The notes beneath the pieces were generated by a model, which searched no databases, was not told the DNA's origin, and saw only the letters and a list, made by a program, of their open reading frames with translations. The position numbers and the translations under genes are program-made. Of a stretch of 64,000 nucleotides of DNA, positions 55,950 through 64,000 are shown piece by piece. The DNA is from Magnetospirillum sp. ME-1 (lineage in GTDB: Bacteria; Pseudomonadota; Alphaproteobacteria; Rhodospirillales; Magnetospirillaceae), in assembly GCF_002105535.1 (NCBI RefSeq), contig NZ_CP015848.1, positions 556,604-620,603 on the forward strand. Reading direction: 5' to 3'. How positions within the stretch are numbered: the stretch's first letter is position 1; each line of letters opens with the position of its first letter.

Positions 55950-58648
55950 GTCTTGGCGGCGGCCTTCTTGGCCGGAGCCTTCCTGGCGGCCGGCTTCTTG
56001 GCGGCGGCTTTCTTGGCCGGAGCCTTCTTCGGCCCCGCCTCGGCCTTGGCGGCCGGCGCGGCCTTGCGGCCCCGGGCCGGCTTGGCCGGGCCCTTGGCGG
56101 CCTTGGCGGCAATCAGGGCCAGGGCGGCCTCCAGCGTCACCGTATCGATGGTGACGTCCTTGGGCAGGGTGGCATGCACGCCATCGCGGGAGACGTAGGG
56201 GCCATAGCGCCCCTCGTGCAGGGTGACCGGCTTGCCCTCGTGCTCGCCGAGCGTCTTGAGCGGACCGGCGGCCCCCCTGCCCTTGGCCTGGGACAGCAGT
56301 TCCATGGCGCGGTTCATGCCGATGACCAGGACGTCGTCGTCCTTGGCCAGGGATTTGTAGGTGCCGTCATGCACCACATAGGGGCCGAAGCGGCCGACAC
56401 CCGCCGAAATGGACTTGCCGGTCTCGGGATGGGTGCCGATCAGGCGCGGCAGGGCCAGCAGGCGGCAGGCGATGTCCAGGGTGACGTCGGCGGGCTCCAG
56501 CCCCTTGTAGAGCGACACCCGCTTGGGCTTTGGCGCCTTGACGGCTTTTGCGGCCTTGGGGGCCTTCTTGCCCTTTTCCGGAGCGGGCGCGGGCTCGGCC
56601 TTCAGGGTCGATTCGTCGCCCAACTGGACATAGGTGCCGTAGGGGCCCTTGCGCAGCGTGACCGGCAGGCCGCTTACGGGATCAAGGCCCAGCTCCTTGG
56701 GGCCTTCCCTCACCTCGTCCTCGCCCTCGCCCCCGGTGGTCAGCGGGCGGGTGAAGCGGCATTCGGGATAGGCGGAGCAGCCGATGAAGGCGCCGAACTT
56801 GCCCAATTTCAGCGACAGCCGCCCGGCGTTGCAGGTGGGGCAGGAGCGCGGATCGTGGCCCGAACCGGTATCGGGGAAGAAGTGCGGCCCCAAAAGCTCG
56901 TCGAGCGCGTCCAGCACCTGGGCGACGCGCAGGTCCTTGGTCTCGTCCACCGCGCCGGAGAAGTCCTTCCAGAACACCTCCAGCACCTTCTTCCAGTCGA
57001 TGCGCCCGCCGGAGATGTCGTCCAGCTGGTTCTCGAGATCGGCGGTGAAGTTGTACTCCACATAGCGGCCGAAGAAGCTTTCCAGGAAGGCGGTGACCAG
57101 ACGGCCCCGGTCCTCGGGGATGAAGCGCCGCTGGTCCAGGCGGACGTAATTGCGGTCCTGCAGCACCGACAGGATGGAGGCGTAGGTGGACGGCCGGCCG
57201 ATGCCCAGCTCCTCCATGCGCTTGACCAGAGAGGCTTCGGAAAAGCGGGGCGGCGGCTGGGTGAAGTGCTGCTCGGTGCGCATGGCCTTGCGCTCCATGG
57301 CGTCCTTCTCATTCACGTCGGGCAGCAGCTTTTCCGCGTCCTCGTCGTCGGAATCGTCCTTGTCCTCGCGGTAGACCTTCATGAAGCCGTCGAACACCAC
57401 CACCGAGCCGGTGGCGCGGAAGACGATGCCGTGCTGGTCGCCGGCGATGTCGACGCCCACCTGGTCCAGCTCGGCCGCCGCCATCTGGCTGGCGAGCGTC
57501 CGCTTCCAGATCAGCTCGTAGAGGCGCAGCTGATCCTTGTCGAGGTAGCGGGCCACGTCCTCGGGACGGCGCGCCAGATCGGTGGGGCGGATGGCCTCGT
57601 GGGCTTCCTGGGCGTTCTTGGCCTTGGTCTTGTAGAGGCGCGGCGCCTCGGGGACGTAGGATTTGCCGAAATCCTCGGCGATCACGGCCCGGGCGCCTGC
57701 TATGGCCTCGGCGGCCATCTGTACGCCGTCGGTTCGCATATAGGTGATCAGACCCACCGTCTCGCCGCCGATGTCGACGCCTTCATACAGGCGCTGGGCC
57801 AACTGCATGGTGCGCGCCGCGGCGAAGTACAGCTTGCGGCTGGCTTCTTGTTGCAGGGTCGAGGTGGTGAACGGCGGATAGGGATTGCGCCTGGTCCGCT
57901 TGCGCTCCACCGAGGCGACCGAGTAGCGGGCCGATGCCGCCTTCTTCTCGGCGTCGCGGGCCAGGGCTTCCGACGACAGGTCGAACTTGTCCAGCTTCCT
58001 GCCGCCCAGATGGGTCAGCCCCGCCGACAACAGCGCCCCCTTGGGGGTCAGGAAGTCGGCGGCGATGGTCCAGTACTCGCGGGGCTTGAAGCTTTCGATC
58101 TCGGATTCGCGCTCGCAGATCAGGCGCAGCGCCACCGACTGCACGCGGCCCGCCGAGCGCGAGCCCGGCAGCTTGCGCCACAGCACCGGCGAGAGGGTGA
58201 AGCCCACCAGATAGTCCAGCGCGCGCCGCGCCAGATAGGCGTCCACCAGTTCCTGGTGGATGTCGCGGGGATTGCGCATGGCCTCGGTCACCGCCGATTT
58301 GGTGATCTCGTTGAACACCACCCGCTTGACCTCGACCCCCTTCAGGGCCTTTTTCGCCTCCAGCACCTGGCGGACATGCCAGGAGATGGCCTCGCCCTCG
58401 CGATCCGGGTCGGTGGCCAGAAACAGTTTGTCGGCGCCCTTGACGGCGGCCACGATCTCCTTGATCTGGCGCTCGGACTTGGCATCCGTCTCCCAGTCCA
58501 TGGCGAAGCCCTCGTCGGGCCTGACCGAGCCGTCCTTGGGCGGCAGATCGCGGATATGGCCGTAGGAGGCCAGCACGTGGAAGTCGCTGCCCAGATATTT
58601 GTTGATGGTCTTGGCCTTGGCCGGAGACTCGACGACGACGACTTTCAT
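55946..58648 (-). CDS. topA: DNA topoisomerase I
   Basis: 900 residues. N-terminal Toprim (KVVVVESPAKAKTINKYLG, FLATDPDREGEAISWH), the active-site tyrosine in GLITYMRTDGV, and one clear Cys4 zinc finger (CPTCNAGRL...GCSAYPECRF) followed by further C-terminal repeats (FGPYVVHDGTYKSL, YGPYVSRDGVHATL). It ends in a Lys/Ala/Pro-rich tail of about 50 residues like eukaryotic histone H1 tails, common in Alphaproteobacteria. Relaxes negative supercoils. The normal upstream neighbour, dprA, is reduced to its last codons. Confidence 0.96.
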   Translation of the reverse strand: MKVVVVESPAKAKTINKYLGSDFHVLASYGHIRDLPPKDGSVRPDEGFAMDWETDAKSERQIKEIVAAVKGADKLFLATDPDREGEAISWHVRQVLEAKKALKGVEVKRVVFNEITKSAVTEAMRNPRDIHQELVDAYLARRALDYLVGFTLSPVLWRKLPGSRSAGRVQSVALRLICERESEIESFKPREYWTIAADFLTPKGALLSAGLTHLGGRKLDKFDLSSEALARDAEKKAASARYSVASVERKRTRRNPYPPFTTSTLQQEASRKLYFAAARTMQLAQRLYEGVDIGGETVGLITYMRTDGVQMAAEAIAGARAVIAEDFGKSYVPEAPRLYKTKAKNAQEAHEAIRPTDLARRPEDVARYLDKDQLRLYELIWKRTLASQMAAAELDQVGVDIAGDQHGIVFRATGSVVVFDGFMKVYREDKDDSDDEDAEKLLPDVNEKDAMERKAMRTEQHFTQPPPRFSEASLVKRMEELGIGRPSTYASILSVLQDRNYVRLDQRRFIPEDRGRLVTAFLESFFGRYVEYNFTADLENQLDDISGGRIDWKKVLEVFWKDFSGAVDETKDLRVAQVLDALDELLGPHFFPDTGSGHDPRSCPTCNAGRLSLKLGKFGAFIGCSAYPECRFTRPLTTGGEGEDEVREGPKELGLDPVSGLPVTLRKGPYGTYVQLGDESTLKAEPAPAPEKGKKAPKAAKAVKAPKPKRVSLYKGLEPADVTLDIACRLLALPRLIGTHPETGKSISAGVGRFGPYVVHDGTYKSLAKDDDVLVIGMNRAMELLSQAKGRGAAGPLKTLGEHEGKPVTLHEGRYGPYVSRDGVHATLPKDVTIDTVTLEAALALIAAKAAKGPAKPARGRKAAPAAKAEAGPKKAPAKKAAAKKPAARKAPAKKAAAKT

Positions 58649-58681
58649 CCGCACCCGTTCACTTCCAAAAGGCGCCCGGAC

Positions 58682-58812
58682 TCAGCCGACCAGCAGCGAG
58701 ACCCGGTTGCCGGGATGGCGCTCCAGACGCCCCGCCAGTTCAATCTCCAGCAGGACCCAGGACACCATGGAGGGTGACAATTGGCATTGGCGGATGATTT
58801 CGTCAACCCCAA
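58682..58812 (-). pseudogene. dprA: 3' remnant of dprA, cut by an integrated element
   Basis: About 43 codons in frame, VDEIIRQCQLSPSMVSW...GRLERHPGNRVSLLVG then stop, which is the C-terminal winged-helix end of DprA (family text VDELIRxxGLS...LLELELAGRVE). Upstream of codon GGG near 58810 the family resemblance ends and the DNA becomes A/T-rich. dprA normally precedes topA in Alphaproteobacteria, so the rest has been displaced or lost by the insertion that begins here. Confidence 0.75.
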
Positions 58813-58907
58813 TCGCACACCATTGATTTTATTGTTTTTTTCTCAATTTCAATGTCCTAACGGGGGGCTGAGCTGAGAATGCATACAGAACACAACGCCA
58901 ACATAAC

Positions 58908-58921
58908 GTACACGAGTGTAC
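58908..58921. repeat. Short perfect inverted repeat upstream of the integrase
   Basis: GTACAC-GA-GTGTAC in the 221-bp non-coding stretch (58813-59033) between the dprA remnant and the integrase. A second hairpin, GGCGG-AAAT-CCGCC, lies near 58976-58989. Candidates for integrase arm sites or a promoter operator. Confidence 0.35.
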
Positions 58922-59033
58922 TTCGCTGCTTACCAGTTGCTTTCCCGAAAAGGCTGCCGACATTCGAATAAGAAAGGCGGAAATCCGCCATTTCTCTGGA
59001 TGAGCAAAGCCTAACACGTCGAAGGAATCCACT

Positions 59034-60221
59034 GTGCCTAAAATTCGCCTAACCACCACCGCTCTTCGCAACCTCGTGCCGCAATGCACTGACAGAATCT
59101 ACTGGGATGAAACTCTGCCGGGGTTTGGCGTCAAGGTCACCCCCAATGGGCACAGGAGCTATGTCGTTCAGTACCGCAACTCGTATGGCGTAGATCGACG
59201 CATGACACTTTCAGATGTGCGAGTGCTGACCATTGAGCAAGCTCGAACCAGAGCGAAAGAAGTGTTGGCGAAAGTAACTCTGGGCGGCGACCCCGCTAAA
59301 GACAAGCAGGATGACAGAAAGTGCATCACTATAAATGATATACTTGATTTGTACATGGCAAATCACATTGAGAAAAAAGGAGCAAACACGCAGCGTTCCT
59401 ACAGAGCAATGTATAAAAATTATGTGCGTCCATTCATGGGAACTAAGCCATGGAAGGATGTCACCCAAGATGACTGCCAGAAGCTACTCGATCATGTGAC
59501 GGAGACATCGGGAGAAGGGAATGGCAACAATGCCGTTGGCTACCTTCGATCCGCCTGGAACTGGTGTATCCCAAAAATTCTGCCGATGAACAGCAACCCA
59601 ACATTTAAAGTTGAGATGAACGAGAAGAAATCAAGAGATGTTGTGATCGATGAAAATGAATATAGAGAGCTATACAAAGCCCTCATTGCCCATCGAGCAG
59701 CAAACCCTCAAAACAACCCATCAATGTATCTGGCAATCGAAATGATTATTTTCACAGCCGCCCGAAAAATGGAGGTGTTGTCAATGCAGTGGGATGCCGT
59801 AAAAGATGGATATATTCATGTGACTGACAAAGGAAATTCACGGCGTCGCAAGCCGAAGATCAAGCAAATCGTGATCACGGAACCCGTTCAGGAACTGCTT
59901 GGCCGAATCCCGAAAAACTCAAAGTGGCTTTTTGCTCGTTCCACGGCCCCGGAATTACACATCACCTCAGTTGACGAAGTATGGTGTGATGTCCGAAAGG
60001 AAGCTGGCTTGCCCCATGTGAACATCCACGATCTTCGCCGATCATGGATTACGTTCGCCATTGATGACTTGAAGATTAGCCTTGAGACGGTCTCGAAGGC
60101 AGTTGGGCACTCAAGCCCGGAGGTCACCAGAATCCACTACAACAAGATTGCCCGGAAAACCAAGCTCAAGGCGAATCACGACATTGCAGAAGGATTGGCA
60201 TCTGCAATGATGGGCGATTAG
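59034..60221 (+). CDS. Tyrosine-type site-specific integrase
   Basis: 395 residues, GTG start with AAGGA 8 bp upstream. N-terminal DUF4102-like arm-binding domain (PKIRLTTTALRNLVPQCTDRIYWDETLPGFGVKV), SAM-like core-binding domain at about 90-190, and catalytic domain with Arg in FTAARKMEVLSM, Lys near VTDKGNSRRRKPK, HDLRRSW, VGHSSPE and the nucleophile Tyr in THIHY-like TRIHYNK. Lower GC than the core genome. Sits at the left boundary of foreign DNA, next to the broken dprA, pointing into the element. Confidence 0.93.
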   Translation: MPKIRLTTTALRNLVPQCTDRIYWDETLPGFGVKVTPNGHRSYVVQYRNSYGVDRRMTLSDVRVLTIEQARTRAKEVLAKVTLGGDPAKDKQDDRKCITINDILDLYMANHIEKKGANTQRSYRAMYKNYVRPFMGTKPWKDVTQDDCQKLLDHVTETSGEGNGNNAVGYLRSAWNWCIPKILPMNSNPTFKVEMNEKKSRDVVIDENEYRELYKALIAHRAANPQNNPSMYLAIEMIIFTAARKMEVLSMQWDAVKDGYIHVTDKGNSRRRKPKIKQIVITEPVQELLGRIPKNSKWLFARSTAPELHITSVDEVWCDVRKEAGLPHVNIHDLRRSWITFAIDDLKISLETVSKAVGHSSPEVTRIHYNKIARKTKLKANHDIAEGLASAMMGD

Positions 60222-60286
60222 ATGCATCAGCCCGCAGCAATCTATGGCCGTTGATACCATAAATCTGATATGGTTCTGAGGATCGG

Positions 60287-60571
60287 ATGAAGGCGACCCT
60301 TATTCTCCACACCAAGGCGGTCTACGACGATGGGTCCATCGTTGAGATGAGAGTCTGGGCAGTGCCGATGCAGGTTCAAGGCAGCGGCCATGGTTTCAAG
60401 TACTCGCTGTTCTACGGTCGAGACGGAAGGCGGATCGTCGGCTACGACAACGAGGCTGGAAAGGGCGATCACCGGCATCTTGATGGCGATGAGACTGCGT
60501 ACTCATTCTCCACCATTGAGCAGTTGATTGAGGATTTTAAGGCCGATGTCAGACGGCGGAGGGCAAATTGA
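60287..60571 (+). CDS. TumE-family toxin (DUF6516)
   Basis: 94 residues, ATG with GAGGATC upstream. The family marks are a VYDDGSIVEMRVWAVP strand pair, SGHGFKYSLFYGRDGRRIVGYDNEAGKGDHRH and the C-terminal YSFSTIEQLIEDFKADVRR. TumE proteins are described as toxins of two-gene systems. The stop overlaps the next gene's TTG start (TTGA), and the partner is a DNA-binding protein, as in that family. Confidence 0.75.
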   Translation: MKATLILHTKAVYDDGSIVEMRVWAVPMQVQGSGHGFKYSLFYGRDGRRIVGYDNEAGKGDHRHLDGDETAYSFSTIEQLIEDFKADVRRRRAN

Positions 60572-60924
60572 ACCGGATCAATGTTTCCATCGGCAACGGG
60601 CATAGCGATCCTCTTGATGACATGGGCAAGAGAGTGATCGCGGCATGGCATAACGCCGAACATGGAAAAATCGGTGAACCCGAACTCAACGTGACATTCG
60701 AGTCTATGGAGGCTTTTCTCCGTCACGTTACGCCGAAGCGATTGGAAATGGTTCGCTTCCTTCGGGAGCACCCCACGACATCAGTTGCAGAACTCGCCCG
60801 GCAACTCGGTCGAGATTATAAAAACGTCTATGAAGATGTGGACGCCCTGGCCGCTGCGGGGTTGATCGAAAAGGAAGGTCGGTCGATCAGGGCGATTGCA
60901 GACGAGATAGTCCTGAAGCTTTAG
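60568..60924 (+). CDS. HTH antitoxin/regulator of the TumE pair (HVO_A0114-like)
   Basis: 118 residues. TTG start overlapping the toxin stop, with GGAGG 6 bp upstream. A winged helix-turn-helix occupies about 50-118: PKRLEMVRFLREHPTTSVAELARQLGRDYKNVYEDVDALAAAGLIEKEG. The N-terminal 45 residues probably contact the toxin. Presumably represses its own operon. Toxin-first order is seen. Confidence 0.75.
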   Translation: MNRINVSIGNGHSDPLDDMGKRVIAAWHNAEHGKIGEPELNVTFESMEAFLRHVTPKRLEMVRFLREHPTTSVAELARQLGRDYKNVYEDVDALAAAGLIEKEGRSIRAIADEIVLKL

Positions 60925-60964
60925 GGAATTTCCAGAGCAGCATGGTGTTCCGCCAAGCCCCCCA

Positions 60965-61471
60965 TTATTTGGCACCGCCCAGAGCCTTTGCCATCGCCAG
61001 AACCTGATCCCGGACCTTGAGGTCATTGATGCTGAAATAGGCTCGGACCAATTCGAGGGTTTCCCGCCGTGTCATCGGATCATCGTCGGGGACATCAACT
61101 GACTTGGTGACATTGCCACGGATCACCTCGACCGGCGATGCTGCCTGGGCAGTCGAAGAGATTTCCTCAAAAAAGTAGCCAACCCGGACATCCAGAACAC
61201 GGGATAGATCGAACAGCCTGGATGCTCCGACCCGATTGGCTCCACGTTCGTACTTCTGGACCTGCTGGAAGGTCAGCCCCAGGCATTCTCCAAGCTTCTC
61301 CTGGCTCATTCCAAGCAGGGTCCGACGAAGCCGAATGCGGGCACCAACATGAACATCAATGGGATTGGCACTGCCATCGTCCAAGCGACCTCTGGTAGAC
61401 CGGCCAGCCTTCTTGGCGACCTTGGCAGGCTTGGGGGCGATTGCGGGCTTGGCACTCTTACGTGGCGGCAT
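60965..61471 (-). CDS. XRE-family HTH regulator
   Basis: 168 residues, ATG 61471 with AAGGGA upstream (an ATG at 61492, overlapping the mucR stop, would add seven residues). A Lys/Ala/Pro-rich N-tail of 30 residues precedes the Cro/C1 [55 protein letters not shown]. The C-terminal part ([18 protein letters not shown]) is typical of alphaproteobacterial members. Last gene of an HU-MucR-XRE operon on the element; likely controls it. Confidence 0.85.
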   Translation of the reverse strand: MPPRKSAKPAIAPKPAKVAKKAGRSTRGRLDDGSANPIDVHVGARIRLRRTLLGMSQEKLGECLGLTFQQVQKYERGANRVGASRLFDLSRVLDVRVGYFFEEISSTAQAASPVEVIRGNVTKSVDVPDDDPMTRRETLELVRAYFSINDLKVRDQVLAMAKALGGAK

Positions 61472-61491
61472 GGTGATCCCTTCCCCGTTCA

Positions 61492-61905
61492 TCAGGTGGC
61501 TGATTTTGGCTTCCGGTTCGTCCGGGAATAGCCCAGCCCAACAGCCTTCGCAAACTCCGATCTGCGTGCAGCGTATTCTGGAGCGACGAGGGGATAATCC
61601 TTGGGCAAAGCCCACTTGGTCCGGTACTCGTCGGCGGTCAGCCCGTGCCCAGTCGTGAGGTGTCGCTTGAGCATCTTCTGCCGATCACCGCATTCCAAAC
61701 AGACAATGTAATCAGGGGTCACCGACCGTTTCACCGAAACGGCAGGCTGCTGCCGTTCAGCCGGGACTGAAGCGGGGTTGTCGGCACCGGCTAAAGTCGA
61801 ATAAACGGACTTGATCAGGCTTGGGATTTCAGTGGCAGCCAAGGTGCTGCTGCCCAGGTAGGCAGAAACGATCTTGGTGGTCAGTGCCTTGATGTCATCG
61901 GCCAT
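61492..61905 (-). CDS. MucR/Ros-family zinc-finger regulator
   Basis: 137 residues. The Ros-type C2H2 finger is [22 protein letters not shown], followed by [25 protein letters not shown]. MucR proteins bind A/T-rich DNA as global, H-NS-like repressors. The ATG overlaps the end of the HU gene by 11 bp. On a lower-GC element it may silence the element or host genes. Confidence 0.92.
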   Translation of the reverse strand: MADDIKALTTKIVSAYLGSSTLAATEIPSLIKSVYSTLAGADNPASVPAERQQPAVSVKRSVTPDYIVCLECGDRQKMLKRHLTTGHGLTADEYRTKWALPKDYPLVAPEYAARRSEFAKAVGLGYSRTNRKPKSAT

Positions 61906-62173
61906 TGATGGTGTCCTTGAGGCTCTTTCCGGCGGTGAATTTGGCAGACTTGCTGGCCGCGATGGTGAGGGTCTTGCCAGTCTGCGGATTCCTGCCTTCA
62001 CGTGCAGGACGGGCAGAAACCGAGAAAGACCCGAAGCCAACAAGACGCACGTCATCGCCCGATTTCATGGCGGCGGTGATGGCTTCGAATACAGCGTCGA
62101 TGGCACTTGCCGCGTCGGCCTTGGTCATGTTGGCACCATCGGCAACGGCGGCGATCAATTCGGACTTGTTCAT
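61895..62173 (-). CDS. HU-family DNA-binding protein
   Basis: 92 residues, ATG 62173 with GGGAGGGG upstream. The full HU fold is visible: MNKSELIAAVADGANMTKADAASAIDAVF, the VRLVGFGSFSVSARPAREGRNPQTGKTLTIAASKSAKFTAGKSLKD beta-arm and end. Bends and compacts DNA. First gene of the overlapping HU-mucR-XRE unit; probably the element's own copy rather than the chromosomal hup. Confidence 0.93.
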   Translation of the reverse strand: MNKSELIAAVADGANMTKADAASAIDAVFEAITAAMKSGDDVRLVGFGSFSVSARPAREGRNPQTGKTLTIAASKSAKFTAGKSLKDTINGR

Positions 62174-62232
62174 TTGCCCCTCCCTACCAAACAAAAACGG
62201 AATGACTAACAGGCATCATTTATCAAACGGAT

Positions 62233-63330
62233 TCACTCAGATATCGGCAAGGTAAACAGGAAAGTCGAGCCGCCTGAAGGTGATTGCTCGACCCAAATCT
62301 CTCCCCCGTGCCGCTCGACAATCTTCTTGCAGACAGAAAGACCGATCCCTGTTCCCTCGTATACCTCTCGGGTATGAAGTCGTTTGAAAAGCATAAAAAT
62401 TCGGTCGAAGTATTCTGGTGCGATCCCGATACCATTATCTTGAACAGAGAAGACCGCCTTCCCATTATCGAGGCGAACATCTACGGCGATGTGGGGTCTT
62501 ATCCCCTCTGTTCGATATTTGATGGCATTCCCAATTAGGTTTTGGAAAAGCCGATCTAATTGGTGGCCATCCCCAACCACCATGAGCGAAGCATTCACAT
62601 CGACGACCACGTGTGCATCACACTCGGAAATGGCTGTCCCAAGATTTCTCACGGCACGGGAAATGGCATCACCGATCCGCATCGGAACCAGTGGTTCTCC
62701 CTGTCTATCAATTCTGGAGAATGCAAGCAGGTCCAGAACCATAGCATCCATTCGCCGGGCACCGTCGCGGACGAAGCCAATAAATTCATGCCCATCTGCG
62801 TCAAAGTGATGTCCGTAGCGGCGTTCAATCAGGTCAACATAGCTGCTGATCATACGGAGTGGCTCACGAAGATCATGGGATGCGACGTAGGCAAATTGCT
62901 CAAGTTCAGCGTTGGATGCCGCCAAATCCTTACAGGCAATTCCCAGTTTTTCTTCGCTCTCCTGTCTGACAGAGACATCAAAACAATAGCCGACATACCC
63001 GAGAAATTCGCCGGACTGGTTTTGAATTGGGATTCCGTAATCTACGATCCAACCGTATTCGCCACAGGCACGCTTGATGCGGTATTCCATGTCGAACGGC
63101 TGACGAAGTGCGAAGGCATCAAGATAAATTTTCAAGCAGCGATCAAAATCATCAGGATGGACACCTTCCGCCCATCCGTTCCCCATCTCTTGCTCCATTG
63201 TCCTGCCGGTATAGGCGAGCCATGCGGGGTTGAACCAATTGCATTTGGCATCGAGACCTGCACGCCAGATCAGAATCGGGGCAGCTTTTAGGAGTTCGAG
63301 ATCAGGCCAGCCTGTGTTTGCAACAATCAT
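62233..63330 (-). CDS. Soluble PAS histidine kinase
   Basis: 365 residues, no membrane segments. PAS/PAC domain at about 10-125 (WFNPAWLAYTGRTMEQEMG...MEYRIKRACGEYGWIVDYG). HisKA with FAYVASHDLREPLRMISSYVDLI, and HATPase with N-box LFQNLIGNAIKYR, G1 VQDNGIGIAPEYFDRIFMLFKRLH and G2 GTGIGLSVCKKIVERHGG all intact. Phytochrome-kinase-like output without the chromophore domain. No response regulator adjacent within the window. Carried by the integrated element. Confidence 0.93.
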   Translation of the reverse strand: MIVANTGWPDLELLKAAPILIWRAGLDAKCNWFNPAWLAYTGRTMEQEMGNGWAEGVHPDDFDRCLKIYLDAFALRQPFDMEYRIKRACGEYGWIVDYGIPIQNQSGEFLGYVGYCFDVSVRQESEEKLGIACKDLAASNAELEQFAYVASHDLREPLRMISSYVDLIERRYGHHFDADGHEFIGFVRDGARRMDAMVLDLLAFSRIDRQGEPLVPMRIGDAISRAVRNLGTAISECDAHVVVDVNASLMVVGDGHQLDRLFQNLIGNAIKYRTEGIRPHIAVDVRLDNGKAVFSVQDNGIGIAPEYFDRIFMLFKRLHTREVYEGTGIGLSVCKKIVERHGGEIWVEQSPSGGSTFLFTLPISE

Positions 63331-63390
63331 GGCCGTCCTCCGCCTTCACGCCGATCAAATGCTACCAAAGATTTATATCTTTCATCAACC

Positions 63391-63762
63391 TCAAGCAAAA
63401 TGGTCCGGAGATTTAGCACCTTCCATTGTGCACCGATCCCCAACGGACTCCTCCTTCACCCGGAGGATTCCTGCCTCCAATCCCGCAGCAATCACCGTAT
63501 CCGAAATGGCATCCTTGATTTCATCAGGCAGAATTATTGCGGCCCTCCATGAGCCATCTGGTGCCCGATATGTTGGCAAGGAAACCTCGGTACTTTTGTC
63601 ATCAGCCCTCACCTTGACTCCTTGGATGATCATCTCGATGCCATCAAAGACGACCTCAACATCAGCCAAGGCACGTAGCTTACCGGCATTCTTCACTTCG
63701 GTGATGCCGATTGCCGATACAGTAATCGATGCAGTGTCCATGGTCGGATTTACGTTCATCAT
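63391..63762 (-). CDS. SpoVG-like protein of unknown function
   Basis: 123 residues from the first ATG of an ATGATG pair (GGCGGAG directly upstream; ATG 63759 may be the true start). The middle shows a SpoVG-type pattern (ITEVKNAGKLRALADVEVVFDGIEMIIQGVKVR...VSLPTYRAPDGSWRAAIILPDEIKDAI), a small RNA/DNA-binding beta fold. It resembles phage and plasmid members more than sporulation proteins. Part of the element. Confidence 0.6.
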   Translation of the reverse strand: MMNVNPTMDTASITVSAIGITEVKNAGKLRALADVEVVFDGIEMIIQGVKVRADDKSTEVSLPTYRAPDGSWRAAIILPDEIKDAISDTVIAAGLEAGILRVKEESVGDRCTMEGAKSPDHFA

Positions 63763-63873
63763 CTCCGCCTTGATGGCATAAGCCGAATACGATAACCTTT
63801 TCTGGTGGCATCCCCCCGATGCGGCCACATCTGGATAGATCACCCCCGTAAACCTGATCCATCCAGCACGATC

Positions 63874-63907
63874 CGGCGGTGGAGTTCTCACCAGTTCTCC
63901 ACCGCCG
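63874..63907. terminator. Inverted repeat between two element genes (possible terminator)
   Basis: 11-bp perfect arms CGGCGGTGGAG / CTCCACCGCCG with a 12-nt loop, 7 bp past the stop of the leftward gene at the right edge. No T tract. Confidence 0.45.
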
Positions 63908-63914
63908 ACCTGCT

Positions 63915-64000
63915 TTACGGCTCGTTCCGAATCACAGGCACAGCCACAAAGTACTCCGGGTCTTCCAGGGTGCGAATCGACACCATTAGTGTCTCGTGCC
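63915..64000 (-). CDS. 3' end of a CDS running off the right edge
   Basis: Only the last 28 codons or so are visible, ending TLEDPEYFVAVPVIRNEP then TAA; the frame is open to the window edge. Too short to assign a family. Same direction as the SpoVG-like gene, with a hairpin between them. Confidence 0.45.
   Translation of the reverse strand, partial: HETLMVSIRTLEDPEYFVAVPVIRNEP

Noticed and set aside
56174..58777. Long plus-strand frame opposite topA
   Set aside because: Antisense shadow of a well-supported gene.
59211..59468. Small minus-strand frame inside the integrase
   Set aside because: Lies wholly opposite conserved integrase domains; no ribosome-binding site.

Overview
The window is GC-rich alphaproteobacterial chromosome. 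The flagellin, the FlaF-type proteins, the carA/carB, dnaG-rpoD and glnB-glnA arrangements and the many GTG/TTG starts suggest a Rhodospirillales genome of the Magnetospirillum/Phaeospirillum kind. This is inferred from protein and layout resemblance; no rRNA or magnetosome gene is present to settle it.

Layout. 0-4 kb: 3' part of a class III CoA-transferase, lipB, tRNA-Leu(GAG) and maeB. 4-10 kb: a secreted hydrolase, then a divergent pseudaminic-acid cluster (pseB-pseC-pseF leftward, pseG-pseI rightward). 10-15.6 kb: small envelope proteins, an outer-membrane beta-barrel, a lipoprotein hydrolase and an O-antigen-ligase-like membrane protein. 15.6-30 kb: a chemotaxis receptor, an EF-G-like GTPase, an acyl-CoA pair (enoyl-CoA hydratase and CaiB/BaiF), a TPR-glycosyltransferase, a histidine kinase, secreted proteins, a PHB-depolymerase-like esterase, a Dyp peroxidase and greA. 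30-40 kb: housekeeping carB/carA (with a GxxExxY gene between them, flanked by inverted repeats), yqeY, dnaG and rpoD. 39.9-40.9 kb: a CAU tRNA followed by a decayed accessory patch (truncated gene, frameshifted MazF-like toxin and its antitoxin). 40.9-44.3 kb: glnA, glnB, an aminotransferase and tRNA-His. 44.4-56 kb: a flagellar region with flagellin, two FlaF-like proteins, a Maf-type protein, a SPINDLY-like TPR transferase, further glycosyltransferase-like genes and a formyltransferase. 55.9-58.8 kb: topA and the last codons of dprA.

From about 58.81 kb to the right edge the base composition drops and the content changes. dprA is cut, and a tyrosine integrase, a TumE-type toxin/antitoxin pair, an HU-MucR-XRE regulator operon with overlapping genes, a PAS histidine kinase and a SpoVG-like protein follow. 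I read this as the left part of an integrated element whose other end is outside the window.

Working together: the 5-10 kb cluster can make most of CMP-pseudaminic acid, and the 44-56 kb region holds flagellin with Maf- and SPINDLY-type proteins that could transfer it. No PseH acetyltransferase is visible; a formyltransferase beside flagellin is a candidate modifier of the sugar. glnB has a good sigma-54 promoter, consistent with nitrogen control of the downstream glnA.
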